Position numbers and translations under genes: made by a program. Below, piece by piece: positions 34,742 to 44,287 of a DNA stretch of 64,000 bases (positions are counted from its first letter, which is position 1; the number at the start of each line of letters is the position of its first letter). The notes under the pieces are model-generated. The model worked only from the letters and a program-made list of their open reading frames with translations, searched no databases and was not told the origin of the DNA. The stretch comes from CAXBPY01 sp003455275 (GTDB taxonomy: Bacteria; Bacteroidota; Bacteroidia; Chitinophagales; UBA10324): contig CAXBPY010000001.1 of assembly GCA_963977675.1 (NCBI GenBank), positions 1 to 64,000 on the forward strand, written 5' to 3'.

Positions 34742-36046
34742 ATGAAATCATTTTTGAAAATTGTTTTTTCACTCTGCATTTTGATATCCAGCAATTCAAC
34801 TTTTGCTCAGTCGTTTTTAAATCAGGTGATTGTTCTTAACGAAGGACATTATGATTATGTAACACAACAAATTACTAAACCTGTAACAGTGGGTTACTAC
34901 ATTCCACAAACAAATACTTATACAACATTCGATACTATAGAGAACGCACGGTTTGCAACGGATGTAGCAGTTGATGATCAGTTCATTTATGTTTCTGCTG
35001 ATGCTCAGTTATTGAAATATGATTTGAATACACACGCTCTGATCCTGTCACAAAACATCCCCGGCATTAGAAAAATTGCAGTGTGGCATAACAAAATTTT
35101 AGTGACACGAGGCGAATATGGACTAACCTATAATTCTTATTTCCAGGCTTATAATAAATCTGACTTAAGCTTTGAATTTGAGTTGGACACCTTGAGTGGC
35201 CCACATTATTCAACTGATGGAATTATAGTGAAAGATGATATTTGCTACCTCGCAATTAATAATGGATTTGTTTGGGGTAACGCCGTTGGAATTGTTGGGC
35301 GGGTTGATTTAAACAGTAATAATTACCTCACAGAAATTCCGCTGGGAGCAGATGGCATTAATCCTGAAAATATTATGCTAAGCGGAAACAAACTTTACAC
35401 ACTCAACAATAAAGATTACACCAATGCTTCCATCAGCAGTATTGATCTTTCAAATACTAATGTGATTACTACCAACCTGAATAATGCTGGCGGATGTCAG
35501 GGCTCTGCGCTGGTTTCTGATCATATAGCTTATCAGACCTACAATGAAAATTTTATCGGCAGATTCGATATTACCTCTCAAAACATAAGTGATTCGCTTT
35601 TTATCAATCACACAATTTATGCTATGGGAAGCGATACAGTGAACAATCGCATTTATACATCTGAAACAGATTTTACATCATACGGCTTAGTGCTGATTTA
35701 TGACAACAACGGTGGCTTGTTAAATGCATTTGTGGCTGGTGTTACTCCCGGAAAATTTGCATTCGATTATCGCAGCATGTCCTCTGCCGGGGCTATTAAT
35801 GAGCAACCTTCCATGTTAGTATATCCAAATCCTGCTACCGACATGTTAACGGTTGCATCTACTAACCAAAATGCTAATTCAATTCTGACACTTACATCAA
35901 TGGATGGCAGAATAGTTTTTCAATCTGTTTTTGAAAACAAAAATTTTGTTGAACATATTGACCTGAGTAAAATGTGCGCAGGTAGCTACTTGCTTTCTTT
36001 GAAATCAAATGATGAAATTTCTATTCAGAAAATAATTAAGCTTTAA
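34742..36046 (+). CDS. T9SS-exported beta-propeller (DUF5074/YncE-like), cobalamin-riboswitch controlled
   Basis: 434 residues. The start is ATG 34742, which begins a signal peptide (MKSFLKIVFSLCIL, ending TFAQ); upstream open frame overlaps the riboswitch and is not coding. The body has repeating blade-like units (AVDDQFIYVSADAQLLKYD, ENIMLSGNKLYTLNNKDY, SIDLSNTN) as in DUF5074/YncE propellers. The last 80 residues form a T9SS type-A tail (YPNPATDMLTV, LSKMCAGSYLL). In Bacteroides, BtuG-type surface propellers bind vitamin B12 beside the transporter BtuB. By regulation and fold this is a candidate B12-capture protein, but no BtuB gene is adjacent and binding is unproven. Confidence 0.85.
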   Translation: MKSFLKIVFSLCILISSNSTFAQSFLNQVIVLNEGHYDYVTQQITKPVTVGYYIPQTNTYTTFDTIENARFATDVAVDDQFIYVSADAQLLKYDLNTHALILSQNIPGIRKIAVWHNKILVTRGEYGLTYNSYFQAYNKSDLSFEFELDTLSGPHYSTDGIIVKDDICYLAINNGFVWGNAVGIVGRVDLNSNNYLTEIPLGADGINPENIMLSGNKLYTLNNKDYTNASISSIDLSNTNVITTNLNNAGGCQGSALVSDHIAYQTYNENFIGRFDITSQNISDSLFINHTIYAMGSDTVNNRIYTSETDFTSYGLVLIYDNNGGLLNAFVAGVTPGKFAFDYRSMSSAGAINEQPSMLVYPNPATDMLTVASTNQNANSILTLTSMDGRIVFQSVFENKNFVEHIDLSKMCAGSYLLSLKSNDEISIQKIIKL

Positions 36047-36060
36047 ATTAATTATCTTAA

Positions 36061-36098
36061 AAAAAAAGCAGCCCCGAAAACTCGGGGCTGCTTTTTTT
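36061..36098. terminator. Bidirectional intrinsic terminator
   Basis: A perfect 17-bp inverted repeat (36061-36077 with 36082-36098; GC core GCAGCCCCGA) flanked by A-run and T-run. It separates the propeller gene (+) from the beta-barrel gene (-). Confidence 0.9.
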
Positions 36099-36118
36099 AT
36101 TTAGAATGCCAGATAAAA

Positions 36119-37006
36119 TTACCGGGTACCTCCGCCAAAATAAATGGCGAAACCAATTCTGAATCCCCACGAACTATATGGCTTGTACTCTTGGCTTTCC
36201 ACTGTTGGTTTTGTTTCATCAGTTCCATTTGTATTATCATCATTGTTCGTGCTTTTCTTATACACAGTTTCCTTTTGAGCAACCGTTAGATCAGCAAGTG
36301 TTACGGTAGTGGATTGACCACCAGAAGTCGAAACAGAACTATAATCAGTAATGGTTGATGATTTCCATGAAAGATTAAATCCTCTGAATTGAGTTTCTAA
36401 ATTCAAGCTCATGTTATCATTCAGCTTGTATTCCGCACCAAGAGCACCACTATATCCAAATCCCATGTTTGCTTTTTCGATTTGAGTTTGTGTAGAAGTG
36501 TTTGTGAAGAAAGTGCTTGTGCTGGTTGAATTTGTGACTACGGTATTCTTTCCTCCAAGAGCTAGTAAAAATCCTTGTCTTGTATACCAACTTAACCTGT
36601 CGTCCTGATCGTGGCATGGCCTGAAACGAATCATGGGTTCAAACAACCATCCGCAGGAATTTATTGTCATTGTTGAATTCACATCTGTACCAAAGTAATT
36701 GCTGTTATCAGTAAAAGTGTACTTCTTTCCGTGCCATCCTCCGAAGTTCAATTCCAGGTCGGCACTTTCGCAAATTGGTGCCCCAATTCTAATTCCTCCG
36801 GTCAGTCCCTTACCAAGCGAACCATAAATAATTTCATCGTTCCAGGTGCTGTCATTCGGCGAAGAATAATTAGAACCAAGGTAAGCAGGAACTGCTCCCA
36901 GTCCATATCCTAGATTAACGCCTACATAAGGTTGGTTTTGTGCTGAAGCATTATTAAACAATGTGCAGCATACAACTCCAAATAGAAATGTTAATGTTTT
37001 TTTCAT
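36119..37006 (-). CDS. Outer-membrane beta-barrel protein
   Basis: 295 residues: signal peptide (ending NNASAQ), then barrel-like strands beginning PYVGVNLGYGLG and ending with the aromatic strand SWGFRIGFAIYFGG close to the C-terminus, typical of small OMP_b-brl proteins. A Thr/Ser/Asp/Asn-rich stretch (about residues 225-275) forms an unusually polar loop. No specific function can be assigned. Downstream of the NarL-type regulator on the same strand with a 92-bp gap, so control by that two-component pair is possible but not shown. Confidence 0.8.
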   Translation of the reverse strand: MKKTLTFLFGVVCCTLFNNASAQNQPYVGVNLGYGLGAVPAYLGSNYSSPNDSTWNDEIIYGSLGKGLTGGIRIGAPICESADLELNFGGWHGKKYTFTDNSNYFGTDVNSTMTINSCGWLFEPMIRFRPCHDQDDRLSWYTRQGFLLALGGKNTVVTNSTSTSTFFTNTSTQTQIEKANMGFGYSGALGAEYKLNDNMSLNLETQFRGFNLSWKSSTITDYSSVSTSGGQSTTVTLADLTVAQKETVYKKSTNNDDNTNGTDETKPTVESQEYKPYSSWGFRIGFAIYFGGGTR

Positions 37007-37098
37007 GTTAAAAAATTTTTGTAGCCGAAAAATAAAAAATGATTTTCTCTATTCATAAAATAGATGAACAACAACTTAAGGTTTGTTGTTCAATGATA

Positions 37099-37779
37099 TT
37101 ACTCCCCTCTTTTGGCTATGACATAATCATCGCGAAGCATTCCGCTCTCCATGGCATATTTGATAAGGCCGGCGGTGTTTTTCACACCAAGCTTTCTTAA
37201 AATATTTTTTCGGTGAGTGATAATCGTCATTGGGCTGTTGTTCAGCTTTACTGCAATCTCAGCATTAGTCAACTCCTGGGCAATCAGGCGGACAATCTCT
37301 AATTCGCGTTTTGTAATTTCTGCTTTGCGAACCGGAGGCATTGCATGCTCAACCGGTGAGTTCATTTGTTCAATCAGTTTCAGTGATACTTCACTGCTCA
37401 CATAGCGCTCACCTTTATTCACTTTAGTGATTGCATTTATTAGTTCAGCTTTTCCAGCATTCTTCAGCAGATATCCTGATGCACCTGCCTTTATCATTTC
37501 AGAAACATATAATGAATCATCGAACATAGTAAGTGCAAGAATTTTTATTTCAGGAAACTGCTGACGAATTTTTTTTGTCGCTTCAATTCCGCTGAGTTTC
37601 GGCATATTGATATCCATCAGGATTACTTCGGGCTGAACATTTTTCAATTGATTCAAAAGGTCTTCCCCGTTTTCTGCTTCTCCTATCAGTTTCACTTCAG
37701 CACTATCTCGAATCAATGCTTTTATTCCTTCAATGAAAAGCTGATGATCGTCTGCTACGAAAATTTTTATTTGTTCCAT
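37099..37779 (-). CDS. NarL/FixJ family response regulator
   Basis: 226 residues. The receiver domain has the acidic pocket D10-D11, phospho-acceptor Asp56 (VILMDINMPK) and the conserved Thr/Lys positions (LALTMFDD, GYLLKNAG). The C-terminal LuxR-type HTH (ITKRELEIVRLIAQELTNAEIAVKL, SPMTIITHRKNILRKLG) is intact. DNA-binding transcription factor, normally phosphorylated by a cognate HisKA_3 kinase. That kinase gene lies 102 bp upstream on the same strand, but its phospho-acceptor His is replaced, so activation may depend on another donor. Confidence 0.93.
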   Translation of the reverse strand: MEQIKIFVADDHQLFIEGIKALIRDSAEVKLIGEAENGEDLLNQLKNVQPEVILMDINMPKLSGIEATKKIRQQFPEIKILALTMFDDSLYVSEMIKAGASGYLLKNAGKAELINAITKVNKGERYVSSEVSLKLIEQMNSPVEHAMPPVRKAEITKRELEIVRLIAQELTNAEIAVKLNNSPMTIITHRKNILRKLGVKNTAGLIKYAMESGMLRDDYVIAKRGE

Positions 37780-37881
37780 GAAATTTTTTTTATAAAAGTG
37801 CTAGCTCAATCTGATTAACCATCAAAATTTGCGGTGTACTTTTTCTGTATAGAAATAATTTCATAAAATAATTTTTGATAA

Positions 37882-38712
37882 TTAAGCCAATGGGATTTCA
37901 ATATGAAAACGGCTCCCAACCTTTTGAGTTGAGAGAACTTCCAGTTTTCCTCCGAGCATTTGAATCCTTTGAAAAACTTTTTTCAAACCTAATCCTTTTG
38001 GATGATGAAGTTCCTTCTGATAATTAAATCCAATTCCATCATCAGTGACATCAATTACCAATTGAAGTCCATGCTGATAAACCGAGATGGTCGCAATATT
38101 TGCCTTTGAGTGATAGATGCTATTTTTCAATAGCTCCTGAAGAATCCGATACACTGTAGTCTCCAGTGCAAGTGGTAAACTTATTTCAGCATTAAGAATA
38201 TGACATTCGACCTGCAATAAATTGGAATTGTTTATTCGGGCCACCAAATTGTTGAGTGCATTCTGCAAACCGAAATCAATATTCACCGGCATTTCATGAT
38301 GTGCAAGATTGCGTACTTGTTCAATTGCATCGTCAAGTAATTGAATACTTTCAGTCAGTGATTGTTTTGATTCTTTTTTCTCGATATTTTTTTCAGAATC
38401 AATTCCGGAAAGTTTGTTTTTGATTCCTGCAAGCATGGAGCCTAATTCATCATTCAGATATTCAGCAAATCTTCTGCGCTCCAACTCTTCAGTGTGTATC
38501 AAAGTTTCCACCCATTCCAATTTTTCATTGAACGGATGATGATGATTTCCATTGTCGTGAAGCAGCCTTCCGGCGTGCAATAATTTTTTTTGTGAGTTTG
38601 CATCCTGCACATTGATTTCTTTTTCTACCTGCAGTTCTTTCGCCATTCCGAAATTATTTTTCGAAAAATAACTTCGCAGTTCATTCATCAGAGAGTTCAG
38701 ATTGGGATTCAT
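37882..38712 (-). CDS. HisKA_3-type sensor kinase homologue with Asn at the phospho-acceptor position
   Basis: 276 residues from ATG 38712; the frame is open further up but would run across the divergent promoter region. No transmembrane helix: an N-terminal coiled region, a HisKA_3-like helix pair and a HATPase domain with N box LQELLKNSIYHS and G boxes DDGIGF and GLGLKKV. In the dimerisation motif ERRRFAEYLNDELGSML the position normally His (LHDELG) is Asn87; the codon is AAT where CAT would be His. The ATP-binding half looks intact. It could be a pseudokinase, a phosphatase-only partner, or a fresh mutation. Precedes the NarL-type regulator. Confidence 0.88.
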   Translation of the reverse strand: MNPNLNSLMNELRSYFSKNNFGMAKELQVEKEINVQDANSQKKLLHAGRLLHDNGNHHHPFNEKLEWVETLIHTEELERRRFAEYLNDELGSMLAGIKNKLSGIDSEKNIEKKESKQSLTESIQLLDDAIEQVRNLAHHEMPVNIDFGLQNALNNLVARINNSNLLQVECHILNAEISLPLALETTVYRILQELLKNSIYHSKANIATISVYQHGLQLVIDVTDDGIGFNYQKELHHPKGLGLKKVFQRIQMLGGKLEVLSTQKVGSRFHIEIPLA

Positions 38713-38739
38713 AAACATTGCATTCGTTAATACTTTTAC

Positions 38740-38771
38740 AAAATCTACACAACGCGGTTGTGTTACATTTC
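38740..38771. promoter_or_regulatory. Candidate divergent -7 elements
   Basis: On the minus strand TAGATTTT (38747-38740) and on the plus strand TACATTTC (38764-38771) each match TAnnTTTG at seven of eight positions. They face the kinase gene (ATG 38712) and the beta-helix gene (ATG 38777) respectively. The second is only 5 bp from its start codon. Confidence 0.3.
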
Positions 38772-38776
38772 GCACA

Positions 38777-41485
38777 ATGAAACAAAGCGTATTTTTCTTA
38801 TTGCTGAATTCAATTTTGCTTCTGGCATCAGATGCCCGCTCAGCTACCTACTATCTGTCTTCGGCATCAGGCAATGATTTACATTCAGGTACCGAGCCAG
38901 ACTCTGCCTGGCAATCTATCTCTCGATTGAATCAACAAATTCTTTTTGCCGGCGATTCTGTTTTATTCAAGTCAGGTGAAACATTTTATGGAAGTGTGAA
39001 TTTGGTGGCGAGTGGTAACAGCCTAAATCCAATTTACTTTGGAAAATATTCTGCCGGACCACTTCCTGAAATAACAGGATTCAAAAAACTGAGTAACTGG
39101 TTTCCATACAGCGTTGGTTACTCTACAAGCGATACAAATTTTGTGAGAGGAATTTGGTTGAATGGAAAATTGATGCAAATAGCCCGGTATCCAAATAATG
39201 GATTTCTTCAAGTACTCTATCCATTTCAGAGTTACGGAATCTATGCTCCATTTCTTACTCAGACTGATGGTTATTGGGAAGGAGCTACCGCAGTTATTCG
39301 TAGTGATGAACTCAGATATGAATTAAGAAGAATAGATACTTTCAGTCAGCAGTATCTTTCTTTTGATAGCACACTTTCAAGTTTCGTGACTCAGTACAAC
39401 GGATTTTTTCTTCAGAATAATTTAAATGCACTTGACACATTGAATGAATGGTATTGCGATACCAGCACCAATCATGTTTATATCGTTCCGCCTGCTGGAA
39501 TTAACCTTTCAAGTGCAACCGTTAATGCATCGATTTTGAATTATGGAATATTGGCTTCTGCAGATTATATAATTATTGACAGTTTATCATTTTCGGGCCA
39601 GGCCAGGGATGCAATAAGATTTAATAATACGACTTCACACATTCAGATAATGAATTGCACTTTTGATAAAATCAAAGAGTCAGCAATCAATATTGTAATA
39701 AGTGGAGATAAAATCAGAATACTTAACAACAAAATTTCTGACTGCGGTTCTAGTGCAATTATCAGTAATTTCTTTTTTCATACCTTAATTCAAAATAATA
39801 ATATAAGAAGAACGGGCCTTCATCCCGGATTCGGAAATGAATTTAGTCAATGCAGTTTTGCGATTGCATTATCATCTGGAATTTATGATACAGTTCGTAA
39901 TAACAATATTGATAGTACTGCTTCTTCAGGCATCATTGAATTTCATTTTGGTAATCATATTGAAAAAAATTTTATCAATCATTCTTGCCTCACACTCGAT
40001 AACGGTGCAGGTATTTCCTTATACGGTTCGGTTACTTTTCAAACAGTGATAAAAGACAACTTTATCCTTAACACGATAGGGAATATAGACGGAACAACTT
40101 TAGTAAAACCAATAACTTATGGAATCAGATTAAATTCATTCTGCAATAGAGACACAATTATTCATAACACTATTTTAAATACTAATGGCTTTGGAATTTT
40201 AATCGCTGATCAGAACTATGGTCATTTATTGAAAAACAATCTTTGCTTTAATAACCGCGACGGACAAATTCTTTTTTCAGATAGCGACACTACTAATGCT
40301 ACTCATGATAATTCATTGCAAAAAAATATTTTGTATTCACTCAACGATAAGCAGCGTGATATTTTTTACATCGGTGCAGGGAAAAATTTTCAGCCGATGA
40401 GCAAATGCGATAGCAATTATTACTGCAATCCATATGATTATTTTTCTGTTTACCGTGCATACACCACTGACTCCAGCGGTGTAGAAATTCCATACACACT
40501 GGAATCATGGAGAAATTTTTCGAACCAGGATTCTTCAAGCAAAAAATCAAATGTTAAATGGTTGAGTTGCTATGCAACAGATACAGTGGGAAGCGAGCAG
40601 ATTATTAACGGAAATTTTTCAAACAACTATGACAACTGGCAAACCGCGCCTCTCAATAATAATTTATTGCTGCTCGATAACCTTACAATGATGGATGGTG
40701 GTTGCATAAAATTCATTCATACCGATACAAGCGATGTTTCGTCTTCCAAAATTGTTTCGAGCGGGTTTGCAGTCAGTGGCTCGCAGTTATATGATCTTGC
40801 TTTTTCAACCGCCGGAACTAAAAATGGATATTTATTTAGTGAAGCAATACAGAACGGAGCGCCGTATTTCAATATGGGATTGTCAAAATATTTTCCGATC
40901 GATACACTAAGAACAGACTTTCATTATTTCTTCCAGGGAAAGTTTGATGACCCTTCTTCTTCTCTTGATTTCAAAATCAATTATGCAGACTCACTGGTAT
41001 ACTTTGATAATATTCATCTGATTCCGGTTAGTGTATTCAAGCATGATTCTTCGCGCATGTCCGTTCTACTAATGAATTACTCGCCAAACTCAACTACAAT
41101 AAATTTTCCAGCTGACTCATTATTCCGTGATCTGGACGGCAACTTAGTTGGAAGTTCTTATTCACTTGGTCCCTATTCGTCGTATGTGGTAGTTCTCGAC
41201 AGCCCACTCATATTCTCAGGTGTTAATGAGCGGCCAATTCAAAATCAAATTTATATTTTTCCGAATCCGGCCTCTTCAAATGAAAATGTGTATCTGTTTT
41301 TACCTGAACCCGGAATTTATCAATTTGATTTATTTGACTTAGCCGGAAAAAAAATAAAATCAGGGACATTGAACGATTCAAATCTTAATTCTATTTCCAT
41401 TAATAATTTCTCTGCAGGGGTTTATTTGCTGAAAGTTCACTCGAAGGGTAAGTCATGGCAACAGAAATTAGTTATAGCAAACTGA
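38777..41485 (+). CDS. Right-handed parallel beta-helix protein with T9SS type-A sorting tail
   Basis: 902 residues from ATG 38777, which begins a signal peptide (MKQSVFFLLLNSILLL, ending ARSA). The next region reads TYYLSSASGNDLHSGTEPDSAWQSISRLNQQ, the usual opening of pectate-lyase-like beta-helix proteins, and the middle holds NNxI-type parallel helix rungs (IQIMNCTFDKI, IRILNNKISDCGSSAI, HTLIQNNNIRRTG). The tail (YIFPNPASSNENVYLF, FDLAGKKIKSG, SAGVYLLKVHSKG) is a T9SS type-A signal. Polysaccharide binding or cleavage is possible; catalytic residues cannot be identified. Its stop is 1 bp before rel. Confidence 0.9.
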   Translation: MKQSVFFLLLNSILLLASDARSATYYLSSASGNDLHSGTEPDSAWQSISRLNQQILFAGDSVLFKSGETFYGSVNLVASGNSLNPIYFGKYSAGPLPEITGFKKLSNWFPYSVGYSTSDTNFVRGIWLNGKLMQIARYPNNGFLQVLYPFQSYGIYAPFLTQTDGYWEGATAVIRSDELRYELRRIDTFSQQYLSFDSTLSSFVTQYNGFFLQNNLNALDTLNEWYCDTSTNHVYIVPPAGINLSSATVNASILNYGILASADYIIIDSLSFSGQARDAIRFNNTTSHIQIMNCTFDKIKESAINIVISGDKIRILNNKISDCGSSAIISNFFFHTLIQNNNIRRTGLHPGFGNEFSQCSFAIALSSGIYDTVRNNNIDSTASSGIIEFHFGNHIEKNFINHSCLTLDNGAGISLYGSVTFQTVIKDNFILNTIGNIDGTTLVKPITYGIRLNSFCNRDTIIHNTILNTNGFGILIADQNYGHLLKNNLCFNNRDGQILFSDSDTTNATHDNSLQKNILYSLNDKQRDIFYIGAGKNFQPMSKCDSNYYCNPYDYFSVYRAYTTDSSGVEIPYTLESWRNFSNQDSSSKKSNVKWLSCYATDTVGSEQIINGNFSNNYDNWQTAPLNNNLLLLDNLTMMDGGCIKFIHTDTSDVSSSKIVSSGFAVSGSQLYDLAFSTAGTKNGYLFSEAIQNGAPYFNMGLSKYFPIDTLRTDFHYFFQGKFDDPSSSLDFKINYADSLVYFDNIHLIPVSVFKHDSSRMSVLLMNYSPNSTTINFPADSLFRDLDGNLVGSSYSLGPYSSYVVVLDSPLIFSGVNERPIQNQIYIFPNPASSNENVYLFLPEPGIYQFDLFDLAGKKIKSGTLNDSNLNSISINNFSAGVYLLKVHSKGKSWQQKLVIAN

Positions 41486-41486
41486 G

Positions 41487-43823
41487 ATGATGAGTTCGCA
41501 AAAAGAAAATATTGATACTCCCGCTGTTGAAGAAAAAAATTCTTCTCAGTCAACCGTTTCTTCAGCCCCATCTTCAGCTAACTCTATTAATGCATTTGAG
41601 CGAAAAGAAATTTTAAAACAATATGCTAACCTGCTGAAGGCTTTGCGTAATCAATTGCATAAAGGAGATAAGCGGCTGGTTCGCCTTGCATTTGAAATGG
41701 CTCTTGATGCGCATAAGGATATGAGGCGCCGAAGTGGTGAACCCTATATCTTACATCCACTGTCAGTGGCGCAGATTGTTGCGAGTGAAATTGGATTAGG
41801 CCCCACAGCTGTGATATGTGCCTTACTTCACGATGTGGTCGAAGACACTGAAGTGACTCTGGAAGATGTAGAACGCGAGTTCGGAAAAAAAGTAGCAGAC
41901 ATCATTGACGGACTCACTAAGATTTCTGTCATATTCGATCAACACGGTTATGTGCAGGCAGAAAACATTCGCAAGATTTTGCTTACGCTCGCAAAAGATG
42001 TCCGCGTTATCCTGATAAAACTTGCAGACCGGCTTCACAACATGCGCACACTCGATTCAATGACGCGCAGCAAGCAACTTAAAATTTCTTCAGAAACTGT
42101 TTACCTGTATGTACCGCTTGCACATCGCCTGGGATTGTATGCTATCAAATCGGAGCTAGAGGATCTTTCAATGAAGTATTCTGAACAGAAAGTGTATAAA
42201 CAGATTGCAGTAAAATTAGAAGTGACCAAGCGTGACCGCGATAAATACATCCACGATTTCATAAAGCCGGTAAAGGTTGCGCTGGAGGAACATGGTTTCA
42301 AACACTTTCAGATTTTCGGGAGGCCAAAAAGTATTTCTTCTATCTGGCGCAAGATGAAGGAACAGGGTATTCCATTCGAAGAAGTGTATGACAAGTTTGC
42401 TATTCGGATAATTATTGATTCAAAAATTGAAGATGAGAAAGCTGATTGCTGGCGCGTTTATTCTATAGTCACCGACAGTTACCACCCAAACCCTGACCGT
42501 CTTCGCGATTGGATTTCTACACCGAAAGCTAATGGATATGAAGCCCTGCACACCACCGTTATGGGGCAAACAGGAAAGTGGGTAGAAGTTCAGATTCGGA
42601 CAAAACGGATGGATGAAATAGCTGAGAAAGGTTACGCAGCTCATTGGAAGTATAAAGAGAATAACAACGAAGCCGCCTCTGAATCCGCCGTTGACGACTG
42701 GCTGAAAAGTATTCGGGAATTATTGGATAACCCGGATACCAACACGCTTGACTTCATTGATGATTTTAAGCTTAATCTTTTTGCAGATGAAATTTATGTT
42801 TTCACTCCCAAAGGTGATCTAAAGGTGCTGCCGAAAAATTCCACTGTGCTCGACTTTGCATTCGAAATTCATTCAGATGTGGGTTACAGGTGCATTGGAG
42901 CTAAATTGAATCACAAGATTGTTACAATCAGTCAAACGCTTAACAATGGTGACCAGGTAGAAATTCTGACTTCGAAGAAAATGAAACCCTCAGAAGACTG
43001 GATGAATTATGTTGTCACTGCCAAAGCGAAATCGAAACTGAAAGATATTTTCCGCGAAGAGAGGCGGCGGATTATTTCAATTGGAAAAAAAGCTCTTGAA
43101 AGTATTTTCCATGAACATGGAGTCAGCTTCAACAATCCGAATCTGAGTAAGATCCAGAATTTTTACAATTTGAATTCATTGAATGAGCTTTACTACAGTA
43201 TCGGTGTTGGAAATTTTAACATCAGCGAAATTCAGAACTTCATTAAGAAAGGTGAAGTAATCGAAGTGCGGCGCAAAGACAAAAAATCAAGCGCGGATAT
43301 TGAGCTTGCGATTAAAAATCAGCTGCAGCAAAATGCACATCTGTTTGTGTTTGGCGAGAATGCAGAAACAGTAGCATACAATCTTGCTCCGTGTTGCAAA
43401 CCAATTCCGGGCGACGATGTCTTTGGTTTCGTGAATAAAAATGGCGATGTGGAAATACATCGTCCCAGTTGCCCGAAGGCGATTAATACCATTTCAAAAT
43501 ATGGTTACAAAATCATTCGCACCAAGTGGACCAAGCAGCATCAGATCACATTCCTCACTGGGTTAAAGATTACCGGAATTGACGATGTGGGCGTCATGTT
43601 CAAGATCACGAATGTGATTTCGGGCGAAGCAAAAATCAATATGCAATCAATCACGATTGACACTAAGGACGGTTTGTTCGAAGGCATCATAAAAATTTTC
43701 GTGCGTGATACTCAGCAGCTAGATGATCTGATGTTCCGGCTCAGCGATCTGGAAGGAATTCTTACCGTCACTAGATTTGAAGATGAATCAGCATCAGAAA
43801 CCGCAACCGAAGAAATGAAATGA
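41487..43823 (+). CDS. rel: Bifunctional (p)ppGpp synthetase/hydrolase
   Basis: 778 residues with the long RSH layout: HD hydrolase (GEPYILHPLSVAQI, ALLHDVVEDT, about residues 65-190), synthetase domain (FGRPKSISSIWRKM, YDKFAIRIII, GYEALHTTVMG, about 250-390), TGS (IYVFTPKGDLKVLPKNST, about 430-490) and a C-terminal ACT domain. Both the HD motif and the synthetase core look intact, so it should make and degrade the stringent-response alarmone. The extended Ser/Pro-rich N-terminus (about 40 residues) is extra. Overlaps the fur-like gene by 4 bp and follows the beta-helix gene by 1 bp. Confidence 0.95.
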   Translation: MMSSQKENIDTPAVEEKNSSQSTVSSAPSSANSINAFERKEILKQYANLLKALRNQLHKGDKRLVRLAFEMALDAHKDMRRRSGEPYILHPLSVAQIVASEIGLGPTAVICALLHDVVEDTEVTLEDVEREFGKKVADIIDGLTKISVIFDQHGYVQAENIRKILLTLAKDVRVILIKLADRLHNMRTLDSMTRSKQLKISSETVYLYVPLAHRLGLYAIKSELEDLSMKYSEQKVYKQIAVKLEVTKRDRDKYIHDFIKPVKVALEEHGFKHFQIFGRPKSISSIWRKMKEQGIPFEEVYDKFAIRIIIDSKIEDEKADCWRVYSIVTDSYHPNPDRLRDWISTPKANGYEALHTTVMGQTGKWVEVQIRTKRMDEIAEKGYAAHWKYKENNNEAASESAVDDWLKSIRELLDNPDTNTLDFIDDFKLNLFADEIYVFTPKGDLKVLPKNSTVLDFAFEIHSDVGYRCIGAKLNHKIVTISQTLNNGDQVEILTSKKMKPSEDWMNYVVTAKAKSKLKDIFREERRRIISIGKKALESIFHEHGVSFNNPNLSKIQNFYNLNSLNELYYSIGVGNFNISEIQNFIKKGEVIEVRRKDKKSSADIELAIKNQLQQNAHLFVFGENAETVAYNLAPCCKPIPGDDVFGFVNKNGDVEIHRPSCPKAINTISKYGYKIIRTKWTKQHQITFLTGLKITGIDDVGVMFKITNVISGEAKINMQSITIDTKDGLFEGIIKIFVRDTQQLDDLMFRLSDLEGILTVTRFEDESASETATEEMK

Positions 43824-44287
43824 AGCAGCAAGAACTGATTGCACAGGTGACAGAATACTTCACCCGATATCTTGAAGAGCATCAACAGCGCAAAACAGAT
43901 GAACGCTTTATTCTTCTCGAAGAAATTTACTCCCGAAATGATCACTTCGATGCTGAAAAATTATTTGATGATATAAAACGAAAAAAGCACCGCATCAGCC
44001 GCGCTACAGTTTACAACACACTCGAGTTGCTGGTACAATGTCAGTTAGTGAAAAAACATCAGTTTGATCATACACAATCGCTTTTTGAAAAATCATTTGG
44101 TTACCGGCAACATGATCATATCATCTGTAAGAATTGCAATAAGGTGGTGGAGTTTTGTGATCCGCGGATTCAGCAAATTACTTCGAAGATGGGCGAACTT
44201 CTTGATTTCACTATTGATAACCACACATTGATACTTTACGGATTATGTGGCGATTGCCTGCGCGATCAAACAAAAAAGAAAAGCTGA
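43820..44287 (+). CDS. Fur family transcriptional regulator
   Basis: 155 residues. A winged-helix N-terminus (KTDERFILLEEIY, ISRATVYNTLELLVQCQLV) is followed by the metal-binding half HDHIICKNCNKVVEFCD and a final CGDC; the two CxxC pairs are the structural zinc site. It could be Fur, PerR or Zur-like; the sequence alone does not decide. Coupled to rel by ATGA, and its TGA is immediately followed by the rnhA ATG with no gap, so all three are one transcription unit. Confidence 0.92.
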   Translation: MKQQELIAQVTEYFTRYLEEHQQRKTDERFILLEEIYSRNDHFDAEKLFDDIKRKKHRISRATVYNTLELLVQCQLVKKHQFDHTQSLFEKSFGYRQHDHIICKNCNKVVEFCDPRIQQITSKMGELLDFTIDNHTLILYGLCGDCLRDQTKKKS

